DNA from: Paraburkholderia susongensis
GTDB lineage: Bacteria; Pseudomonadota; Gammaproteobacteria; Burkholderiales; Burkholderiaceae
DNA length: 64,000 bases
Assembly: GCF_900177725.1 (NCBI RefSeq)
Contig: NZ_FXAT01000002.1
Coordinates: 1 to 64,000, forward strand
Reading direction: 5' to 3'
Position 1 is the first letter of the stretch. Each line of letters opens with the position of its first letter. Made by a program: the position numbers and the translations under genes. Below the pieces are notes generated by a model. That model saw only the letters and a program-made list of their open reading frames with translations, made no database searches and was not told where the DNA came from. Of the stretch, positions 27,775 to 34,004 are shown one piece after another.

Positions 27775-29302
27775 GAGTGTCGGTGAAAGTCTGAGCGGAG
27801 GAAAAGGCGTCGGGAATCGCGCTGCCGAGCAGCGCTTGCAAACCGACGCGTTGTTCGGCGAGCGATTCGCGCAGCGTCGCGACGTCGATGCGTTTGGTGA
27901 GCGCGGCGCTTTGCGCGTCCGTGAACGCGCCGAGCGCGAGGTTGTGTTCGGCGTAGGCCGCGGCCGCCTGCTGCGCGGCGTGCTCGACGTCGGGCAGCGC
28001 GGACTCGGTCTGCTGCAACTGCCGCGCGAGAATCGTGCTGTCTTCGCGCAGACGCGCGACGTCCGCGTAGGCCTGGTTCAGGCGCATCTGGTATTCGTCG
28101 CGCAGGCGCTGGCGGGTGGCTTTTTCGATCGCGACGTTGCCTTGATTGCGGTTGAAGATCGGCAGGCTCAGGTTGATCTGGAAACCGCTCGTGTAGATGT
28201 TCGACGTGTCGCTCGCACGCACGAAACCGACCGACAGACTCGGAAACTGGCTCAGAATCGCCGCGCGATATTTCTGCTCCTGCGCTTCATAACCGGCTTG
28301 CAGCGCGATCAGGTCGGGGCGGCGTTGTGCGAGGTTGGCGAGCGCTGTGTCGATCGTGTCGTCCGGGGGCGGCGCGTCGTCGCTGCCCGGCTGCGATTGC
28401 AACGGCGATGGCAACTGCGCCGGTAACGCCGGCTGCAACTGCAATTGCACGTCGGGCGCGAGCCCGAGCAACGCGTTCAGATCGTGATGCGTTTGCGCGG
28501 CGCTGCGTTCGGCGTCGGTGTATTGTTTGCGCGCATCGCTGTAGGCGAGCAGCGCGGTGCTCAGTACGTCGTCGGTCAGATTGCCGTCGCGGCGCGCGGC
28601 GGCCATGCGCTCGTAGCGCGTGCGCGCGAGATCGCGTTGCTCGCGCAGCAGCGGCAGCGTGTCCTGCTGGAAGCGCGTCTTGATGAACAACTGCCGCGCC
28701 TGCGCGACGACCTGCCACTCCTGCCACAGCAGACCGAGATCGATCTTCGCGGCCGTCGCATCGGCGGACTGTTTGTTCGCGCTGCGCAGCACGATCGCCA
28801 TCACGTCGATGCTCAGGCCATAATTGAACGCGCGCGTGGCGCCGGCCGCGCCCGGATAATCGCTCGACACGCTCAGTTGCGGATCGGGCAGCAGACCCGC
28901 CGAATAAGCCTGCGCGCGGGCGATGCCGAGATCGTCGCGAGCGAGCTTGAGGTCGGGATTATTGGCGACCGCGAGCATCGCGACTTCGTCGATGTCGAGG
29001 CCGTCGGCGGGATCGAAGCGATGCGCGGCCAGCTCCGGCAGCGGCATGCTCGACGGATCGATGCGAATGCGTTCGAGCGAACGCGCCGAGGTCGATGTGT
29101 CCTGCGGCGCGAGCGGCTCCCGGTGATACGTCGCGCAAGCGCCGAGCAGCAGCGCGCAGAGCGGCACGAGCGCACGCAGCCGCCCCGCTGGGCGGGGGCG
29201 CGGCGCTGTCGCTGCCGTGGCGGATGCAGCCACGGGCAGAGCCACCGCGGTGGCATGGAAAACGGGCAAAATCCGGCTCCTGACGAGAATTCGGGCAACC
29301 AC
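27764..29302 (-). CDS. TolC-family outer-membrane efflux lipoprotein
   Basis: A 512-residue outer-membrane channel. A lipobox (LLLGAC, cysteine near residue 56) follows an unusually long N-terminus, so the true start may be internal. Two TolC repeats of long helices with Ala/Gln/Leu heptads and strand segments (LSVSSDYPGAAG, FQINLSLPIFNRNQGN) are visible. First gene of the tripartite efflux operon; a perfect CTTAAG-N5-CTTAAG box lies 45-60 bases upstream. Confidence 0.88.
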   Translation of the reverse strand: MVARILVRSRILPVFHATAVALPVAASATAATAPRPRPAGRLRALVPLCALLLGACATYHREPLAPQDTSTSARSLERIRIDPSSMPLPELAAHRFDPADGLDIDEVAMLAVANNPDLKLARDDLGIARAQAYSAGLLPDPQLSVSSDYPGAAGATRAFNYGLSIDVMAIVLRSANKQSADATAAKIDLGLLWQEWQVVAQARQLFIKTRFQQDTLPLLREQRDLARTRYERMAAARRDGNLTDDVLSTALLAYSDARKQYTDAERSAAQTHHDLNALLGLAPDVQLQLQPALPAQLPSPLQSQPGSDDAPPPDDTIDTALANLAQRRPDLIALQAGYEAQEQKYRAAILSQFPSLSVGFVRASDTSNIYTSGFQINLSLPIFNRNQGNVAIEKATRQRLRDEYQMRLNQAYADVARLREDSTILARQLQQTESALPDVEHAAQQAAAAYAEHNLALGAFTDAQSAALTKRIDVATLRESLAEQRVGLQALLGSAIPDAFSSAQTFTDTHAK

Positions 29303-29328
29303 GAGCGAATGCCGCGAAACGGATGCCG

Positions 29329-29362
29329 ATTCTGCGCAGAAGGCGCTTAAGGCATGCTTAAG
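29329..29362 (-). promoter_or_regulatory. PmrA-like box and -10 of the efflux operon
   Basis: CTTAAG at 29346-29351 and 29357-29362 with a 5-base spacer is the canonical PmrA-box geometry. On the minus strand CAGAAT (29334-29329) lies 11 bases downstream as a possible -10. The leader before the tolC-like start is short. Confidence 0.6.
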
Positions 29363-29364
29363 TT

Positions 29365-29411
29365 GATTCTCCGCCCATGAGTCATATGCGGTAAGGCTTT
29401 ACAGGCTGTTA
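29365..29411. repeat. 47-bp direct repeat, copy 1
   Basis: This segment (GATTCTCCGCCCATGAGT..., ending CAGGCTGTTA) recurs at 31763-31809 with a single C/T mismatch in the same orientation. It lies just outside the efflux operon promoter, at the left edge of the effector cluster. Confidence 0.8.
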
Positions 29412-29433
29412 CGCGGTGTACTGGCGCGAAAAA

Positions 29434-29460
29434 CCGCAATGTTCCTGCGGGCGTTTTTTT
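29434..29460 (+). terminator. Terminator-like hairpin with T-run
   Basis: CCGCA (29434-29438) and TGCGG (29446-29450) form a short stem followed by GCGTTTTTTT. It would end rightward transcription, yet no rightward gene precedes it, so it may mark an unannotated short transcript or a relic. The stem is only 5 bp. Confidence 0.35.
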
Positions 29461-29581
29461 CTGTCTCATCGAAAGCCACGGAGATTTTGGGCTGTCGCCC
29501 ATGTACGGATGCCTGTCACACGGTAATCATCTGACTGCTGTCAACCCCGGCAGCGACTTCAGATAGATCATCGGCATACCT

Positions 29582-30358
29582 ATGTCCCAGTCCGTATTTG
29601 AGATGCACTCCGTGGAGCTGTTCTGCCAGCGGCCACTGGGTGCCCGTTATGTCATCTGCGACGAATGGCACTATGAGGCGGCCCTGAGGAAGGCCGCCTA
29701 TCTCGGGAAGGCCAGAGCAGAGACCCAGGAATTTCTCAGTATTTCCCAACTGAACCGTAGGGAATGGGAGCGGGATCTTGATCTGCTACGGAGTATCATG
29801 AAACGTCACTGGCTGACGTTTCATGATGTGCGGGACCGGAACCCCGACACCGACGGCTGGTGGATCATCAATGCGCTTCTCGCCGAGGTGCGCCGGGGCT
29901 CCCTGCTAGCCGTCAAGGGCCCTCGTGCTGACCTGTTTCCGCCACCCGATAGTACGCCGCTGCGACGTCTCGCAGCGAGGTCCGTCCAGTACGATCCGGC
30001 CACCTGGCAAGCGCAACTGAGAGCCGCACGCGCAGCCAAGGCAGGCGGCAGCAGCGGTGAAGGCCTGCCAGATGCGGCTGCCACTGTGGTCGGTACGCAA
30101 GTAGGCGATAGGCACGCCTCAACGTCGCTTGCCGACGCTGCACCCTTCGAAATGGGTGATTCAGTCAGTAGAGGCAACGTGCTGACAATGGCGGTACGCG
30201 GCGTGAGCGAAGCCGAAGAAGCGGAATGTGATGCAATGTACGAAGCTCGAATGACGTATTGCAGCGCATTGAGCAAAATGTACGGAGGCGATGCACGTAC
30301 ATATCTTGCCTGCAAACAGCAGGCGTTCGCAGACTATCAGGCATGTAGAGGGTATTGA
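29582..30358 (+). CDS. Effector-like protein A with four-cysteine C-terminus
   Basis: A 258-residue protein of unrecognised family without a signal peptide. A helical N-terminal half contains a segment ending INALLAEVRRGSLLAVKG, similar in shape to RMLRAAVERGDVIAVAS of the protein at 32218. The C-terminus carries C-x10-C-x16-C-x10-C and ends ACRGY. Its TGA overlaps the ATG of a small protein (TGATG), the arrangement expected of an effector and its immunity gene. GC content is lower than in neighbouring genes. The toxin role is inferred from the arrangement only. Confidence 0.55.
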   Translation: MSQSVFEMHSVELFCQRPLGARYVICDEWHYEAALRKAAYLGKARAETQEFLSISQLNRREWERDLDLLRSIMKRHWLTFHDVRDRNPDTDGWWIINALLAEVRRGSLLAVKGPRADLFPPPDSTPLRRLAARSVQYDPATWQAQLRAARAAKAGGSSGEGLPDAAATVVGTQVGDRHASTSLADAAPFEMGDSVSRGNVLTMAVRGVSEAEEAECDAMYEARMTYCSALSKMYGGDARTYLACKQQAFADYQACRGY

Positions 30359-30630
30359 TGATTGAATATTTCGTCTCTTACTACGATCCAGAAACAAAGA
30401 CGATAAAGACAGGTTTTGTGGATTCCCGAGCCTTGAAAGGCGCACGTATAAACATGTCAATAGAACATGCGGTCGGGGTGGACGATCCCATCACGGATGA
30501 ATTCGCGCGTCGGTTCGGCGGCGCTGCACTCCTGTGGTTCGCTACGCAATACCCGGAACTTCGGAATTTTCTCGAAGTGACTGATGGTAAAGGCAGCAAA
30601 ATAACGCTTGAACCACCATCCACCAATTGA
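30358..30630 (+). CDS. Immunity-like small protein A
   Basis: A 90-residue acidic/neutral protein (MIEYFVSYYDPETKTIKTGF, then TDEFARRFGGAALLWFATQYPELRNFLEVT). It shares with three neighbours (30740, 31185 and 31920) a strand pair with YD/YDx, a conserved (D/E)-x-A-R-x-(L/F/I)-G helix start and a Q/N-P-x-L/I element. It is translationally coupled to effector-like gene A. Function is inferred to be specific protection. Confidence 0.55.
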   Translation: MIEYFVSYYDPETKTIKTGFVDSRALKGARINMSIEHAVGVDDPITDEFARRFGGAALLWFATQYPELRNFLEVTDGKGSKITLEPPSTN

Positions 30631-30739
30631 CACTCTTCTTGGTGACCCTTTCCGTTCCGTCCGTTGGGCCGCATGGCGCATTAGACAAATCCGTGCCCCG
30701 TTCGTAGTGGACGAAGCTATTTCGGTACGCCTTTGCCTC

Positions 30740-31039
30740 TTAATCGGCCACTGGCGGCGTCGGCGTCTCCCACCTCATTGGATGGGCTGTTGTGATTTGA
30801 AGGCGCTCGCGCAAATCGGGATTGGACATTGCCTGAATCAGAATTGCCATTCCGCCTAGCTGGCGAGCGTGTTCGTCGGTGACTGGCTCGGTCGAGTTTT
30901 CCTCTGCTTCTGGCGGGACGGTCATTGCCGCTGCTCGGTCGATGGCTGATTGCACCTGAGAGCGAAGCACAGTGCAAATCTTGATCTGTTGCGTTTGCGC
31001 ATCGTAGAAAACGATGCTGGCCTTCTGTTTCTGCGTCAT
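30740..31039 (-). CDS. Immunity-like small protein B
   Basis: A 99-residue protein (MTQKQKASIVFYDAQTQQIKICTVLRSQ, then TDEHARQLGGMAILIQAMSNPDLRERLQIT). The pattern matches the other three small paralogs. It has no adjacent intact effector gene; the remnant at 31057-31176 lies directly upstream. It converges with immunity-like gene A. The ATG at 31039 begins the conserved sequence; the in-frame extension to 31261 runs through the remnant. Confidence 0.55.
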   Translation of the reverse strand: MTQKQKASIVFYDAQTQQIKICTVLRSQVQSAIDRAAAMTVPPEAEENSTEPVTDEHARQLGGMAILIQAMSNPDLRERLQITTAHPMRWETPTPPVAD

Positions 31040-31056
31040 TTCAATATACTTTTTTG

Positions 31057-31176
31057 TCAGGCTCGGGCAGCCCAGGATGCTTGATGCTGAAGTGAGTCCC
31101 GATACAGCGTGCAAATTTTCAGTGCGTGCTCGTCTTCGTCGCAAGCGATGACAACGCATCGTCGTGGTGTTTGCAT
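31057..31176 (-). pseudogene. Internally deleted immunity-like gene
   Basis: The first 29 codons (from MQTPRRCVVIACDEDEHALKIC) match the start of the gene at 31920-32216 almost base for base. The sequence then jumps to the 3' end of that gene in a different frame, giving a stop after 39 codons. About 180 bases of the middle are missing. Confidence 0.75.
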
Positions 31177-31184
31177 GGTGCGTG

Positions 31185-31460
31185 CTACGGCTGTGAGGGC
31201 TTGTCGATGGGTTCCTGTGTGACCGATATGTATTGCTTGATGTCTGGTTGACCGAGCGCAATCAAATTGAGCATCGCAACTCCAAGCCTCCGCGCAAATT
31301 CGTCGTCGAGCTTGAAATCGTACTCGTCGAGCAGAATGGGCATTTCGAGCTTCCCGGCGAGAAGTGGTGCCAGCCTGGCGGGATCGATAGTTTGCACCGT
31401 GAGCCTTTGGCGGTCTTCCGCGTAGCTTAGAACCACGGAATAGGGCGGATGATTAGCCAT
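31185..31460 (-). CDS. Immunity-like small protein C
   Basis: A 91-residue paralog (MANHPPYSVVLSYAEDRQ, then KLDDEFARRLGVAMLNLIALGQPDIKQYISVT). ATG 31460 has AGAGG upstream and overlaps, as TGATG, the stop of the truncated effector remnant at 31460-31600. This is the same junction as between effector-like gene A and its partner. The effector has been lost while this gene remains intact, making it an orphan immunity gene if the family role is right. Confidence 0.6.
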   Translation of the reverse strand: MANHPPYSVVLSYAEDRQRLTVQTIDPARLAPLLAGKLEMPILLDEYDFKLDDEFARRLGVAMLNLIALGQPDIKQYISVTQEPIDKPSQP

Positions 31461-31600
31461 CAGTAACCTCTGCATTGTTGATAGTTCTGAAATAGCCGGC
31501 GGCCGGCGTGCGCCTCGTCGCTAAAGGGGTTACCGCGATATTCCTGCCGCATGTGGAGCGTGCAGCTTCGGTGAGCTCCGACCTTGAAATCGATCGCCAT
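31460..31600 (-). pseudogene. Effector-like gene remnant: head and tail joined
   Basis: A 46-codon frame. Residues 1-35 (MAIDFKVGAHRSCTLHMRQE...) match the start of the protein at 32218-32964 with two or three changes. Residues 37-46 (FQNYQQCRGY end) resemble the last residues of effector-like protein A (FADYQACRGY). The central 200 or so codons are missing. It still ends in the TGATG overlap with the next gene. Confidence 0.75.
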
Positions 31601-31764
31601 CTGTCTTTCATGTTCATGTCAGATCAGTCGGCAAACCTATCATGGCGCTGGGTCGCGTACGACAAAAGAATGAATCACTGAAATCCCCGCAAGTGCTGCG
31701 ATACTCCCAGGCAGGCACAAGAACGCGCCGTCCCACGAGTCACGCTACCTTGCAACATCGTGGA
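31511..31764. repeat. 254-bp direct duplication, copy 1
   Basis: Nearly identical to 32875-33128 and of the same length. It includes the first 30 codons of the effector-like gene and about 164 bases of its upstream flank (probable promoter). Its right edge runs directly into the 47-bp repeat at 31763. Confidence 0.85.
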
Positions 31765-31919
31765 TTCTCCGCCCATGAGTTATATGCGGTAAGGCTTTAC
31801 AGGCTGTTATCGTGATGTGGCGCAGCGCAATGCGGAGACGATGATGAAGTTTCTCGACGTCATCCTTCAGGCAGTCTTACTCGTGGCCTCCGCTCGATCG
31901 CTGGCCGGGCACCAACCGG
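31601..31919. other. Gene-poor junction between duplicated blocks
   Basis: These 319 bases hold the duplicated upstream flank, the second 47-bp repeat, and a short rightward reading frame from ATG 31841 (MMKFLDVILQAVLLVASARS...). That frame has a GGAG 4 bases upstream and looks like the cut-off start of a membrane protein, running into the end of the next gene. No intact gene is supported. Confidence 0.45.
31763..31809. repeat. 47-bp direct repeat, copy 2
   Basis: Matches 29365-29411 except for one base. The two copies enclose effector-like gene A, its partner, two further immunity-like genes and both remnants (about 2.4 kb). Confidence 0.8.
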
Positions 31920-32216
31920 TTACTTTTTGTCAGGCTCGGGCGGCCCGGGATGCTTGATGCTGTCCGGATGAGGTGTGACACTGATGTACTGCTTCAGCTT
32001 CGGCTGATGCACGGCCAGAAGGCCGAAGACAACGCCCCCAATGGTCCGGGCAGATTCATCATCCAGCTTGAAGTCGACGTCTTCAAGACGCCACGGAACA
32101 ACTAGTGCCGCATCCAGCCGCCTGGCAAGTGAGTCTCGATACAGCGTGCAAATTTTCAGTGCCTGCTCGTCTTCGTCGTAAGCGATGACAACGCATCGTG
32201 GCGGTCTTTTTTCCAT
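31920..32216 (-). CDS. Immunity-like small protein D
   Basis: A 98-residue paralog (RCVVIAYDEDEQALKICTLYRDSL, then KLDDESARTIGGVVFGLLAVHQPKLKQYISVT). It starts one base after the TGA of effector-like gene B, with AGAGGA about 10 bases upstream. It is the apparent source of the deleted copy at 31057-31176. A role in protecting against protein B is inferred. Confidence 0.6.
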   Translation of the reverse strand: MEKRPPRCVVIAYDEDEQALKICTLYRDSLARRLDAALVVPWRLEDVDFKLDDESARTIGGVVFGLLAVHQPKLKQYISVTPHPDSIKHPGPPEPDKK

Positions 32217-32217
32217 A

Positions 32218-32964
32218 TCAACCAAGTCCTCTCAAACAGTTTGCATATCGCTGCATAGAGCGTTCCCGACACACGCCCCATGACGATGGTTTAGCTGCGT
32301 ACCAAACCGAACACTCATCCATGTCCGCATTGAGCTGCATTTCGCACTCGGTCTCTTCTTCGGGCGAGAGAAATAACCCGGCGTCCTGCTCGGTATTATC
32401 AATGGGCGCAGCCTCGCTGTACTCAAACGGCTGCGCCTCGCCGAGTGGTGTCGATACCGCCGTGGCGATGGTTCCATCGGGCAGCACGTCGCCGGGACGG
32501 GCGAACCAGATCGCGAGGCCATCCTCGGCGGGCAACCGTGGCAATTTCGGGCGCTCGAAAGAGCGTGCGACACGCGCCACGGGCAGCGCGCGCCGGAATG
32601 CCTGCGACGGTGTGACGGTCGTATAGTACGGCCTGATCTGCTGTTGGACAGGTGCGCAGCTTCCGCCCGAGACACGCGGCTCCGACGCGACTGCAATCAC
32701 ATCGCCGCGCTCGACGGCGGCCCGTAGCATTCGGGCGAGTTGATCCGGCGCAGCGCCGCTCGCGATTGCGCCGCCGGGCGCATTGCGCATGAACTCGACG
32801 AGCCGCGCTAGCTGGCGCGTGTCGTGTGTAAGCTCCCATGCGCTTGCCGAGGTAATGAGCCGGCGCCCAGCGCGCGCCTCGTCGCTAAAAGGGTTGCCGC
32901 GATATTCCTGCCGCGTGTGGAGCGTGCAGCTTCGGTGAGCTCCGACCTTGAAATCGATCGCCAT
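32218..32964 (-). CDS. Effector-like protein B with four-cysteine C-terminus
   Basis: A 248-residue protein of unrecognised family, without signal peptide. N-terminal half: MAIDFKVGAHRSC..., with a helical segment ending AAVERGDVIAVAS. A proline-rich middle follows. The C-terminus has C-x10-C-x13-C-x10-C ending NCLRGLG. The cysteine layout parallels protein A (C-x10-C-x16-C-x10-C), and both are followed at once by an immunity-like gene, so they look like diverged members of one toxin family. Its start and upstream flank are duplicated at 31511-31764. No delivery gene (vgrG, cdiA or rhs) is in the window. Confidence 0.55.
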   Translation of the reverse strand: MAIDFKVGAHRSCTLHTRQEYRGNPFSDEARAGRRLITSASAWELTHDTRQLARLVEFMRNAPGGAIASGAAPDQLARMLRAAVERGDVIAVASEPRVSGGSCAPVQQQIRPYYTTVTPSQAFRRALPVARVARSFERPKLPRLPAEDGLAIWFARPGDVLPDGTIATAVSTPLGEAQPFEYSEAAPIDNTEQDAGLFLSPEEETECEMQLNADMDECSVWYAAKPSSWGVCRERSMQRYANCLRGLG

Positions 32965-33128
32965 CTGTCTTTCATGTACATGTCAGATCAGTCGGCAAAC
33001 CTATCATGGCGCTGGATCGCGTACGACAAAAGGAATGAATCCCTGACCCCCCGCAAGTGCTGCGATACTCCCAGGCAGGCACAAGAACGCGCCGTCCCAC
33101 GAGTGACGCTATCTTGCAACATCGTGGA
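32875..33128. repeat. 254-bp direct duplication, copy 2
   Basis: Partner of 31511-31764. It covers the first 30 codons and the upstream flank of the intact effector-like gene B. The similarity ends at 33128, beyond which the two copies diverge abruptly. Confidence 0.85.
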
Positions 33129-33279
33129 CAACTGTCAAACAAGGCATCAAGGGCTTAATTTGCGCGGGCGTTCGATGTGATTCATTATGAGGCGACCCTG
33201 ACTCCAGGACGTGCTTGACCTGACTTGATGCGCGAGGTTGAAGACAGAACAGCAAGTCATCGGAGCTTGCCGATAAGCT

Positions 33280-33313
33280 CATAAGGAACCGTTAAGCCGC
33301 TACATCCGATAAT
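33280..33313 (+). promoter_or_regulatory. PmrA-like box and -10 of the second two-component operon
   Basis: CATAAG (33280-33285), GAACC, GTTAAG (33291-33296), then GATAAT at 33308-33313 after 11 bases. The hexamers are weaker than those at the hopanoid genes, but period and distance to the -10 agree. It lies 32 bases before the response-regulator start. Confidence 0.55.
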
Positions 33314-33344
33314 GCGGCGGGCAACCCTGCACGAAGGAGAGGCC

Positions 33345-34004
33345 ATGCGCCTGCTACTGGTCGAAGACGACGACATGATCGCGGAAACGGTGCTCGGCGC
33401 GATGCGTCGCGCCGGCTATGCGATCGACTGGGCCGAGGATGGCCGCGCCGCGGAATTGTCGCTGGATAACGGCGTGTACGATCTCGTGCTGCTCGATCTC
33501 GGCCTGCCGAAGAAAGACGGCATCGACGTGCTCAACACGTATCGCCGCAATGGCGGTGCGGCGCCCGTCATCATCCTGACCGCGCGCGATGCGATCGACG
33601 AACGCATTCGCGGTCTCGACGCCGGCGCCGACGACTATCTCATCAAGCCGTTCGATCTCGACGAACTGGCCGCGCGCATCCGCGCGCTGCTGCGGCGGCG
33701 CACCGGCCAGAAGCAGCCGGTCTATGCGCACGGCGAACTCACGCTCGACCCGGCCGCGCACGAAGTCACGAAGAACGGCGTGCCGCTGCCGCTCGTGCCG
33801 CGCGAATTCGCCCTGCTGCAAGCGCTGATCGAGGAACCCACGCGCGTGTTCACGAAAGCCGAGCTCGAAGAAAAACTGTATGGCTGGGGCGAGGAGGTCG
33901 GCAGCAATACGATCGAAGTGCATGTGCACAGTCTGCGGCGCAAGATCGGCGCGGATCAGATCGTGACCGTGCGCGGCGTCGGCTACCGTCTGAAGAGGTG
34001 CTGA
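33345..34004 (+). CDS. OmpR-family response regulator (second QseB/PmrA type)
   Basis: A 219-residue regulator: acidic pair in VEDDDM, phospho-acceptor aspartate in LVLLDLGLP, lysine in DDYLIKPF, and a winged helix with KAELEEKLYGWGEEVGSNTIEVHVHSL-type recognition region. Same subfamily as the regulator at 20008 but clearly distinct. A strong GGAGAGG site precedes ATG 33345. The stop overlaps the kinase ATG as TGATG. Confidence 0.92.
   Translation: MRLLLVEDDDMIAETVLGAMRRAGYAIDWAEDGRAAELSLDNGVYDLVLLDLGLPKKDGIDVLNTYRRNGGAAPVIILTARDAIDERIRGLDAGADDYLIKPFDLDELAARIRALLRRRTGQKQPVYAHGELTLDPAAHEVTKNGVPLPLVPREFALLQALIEEPTRVFTKAELEEKLYGWGEEVGSNTIEVHVHSLRRKIGADQIVTVRGVGYRLKRC

Noticed and set aside
29365..31809. 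Insertion sequence bounded by the 47-bp repeats
   Set aside because: The repeats are direct, no transposase is present between them, and there are no terminal inverted repeats.
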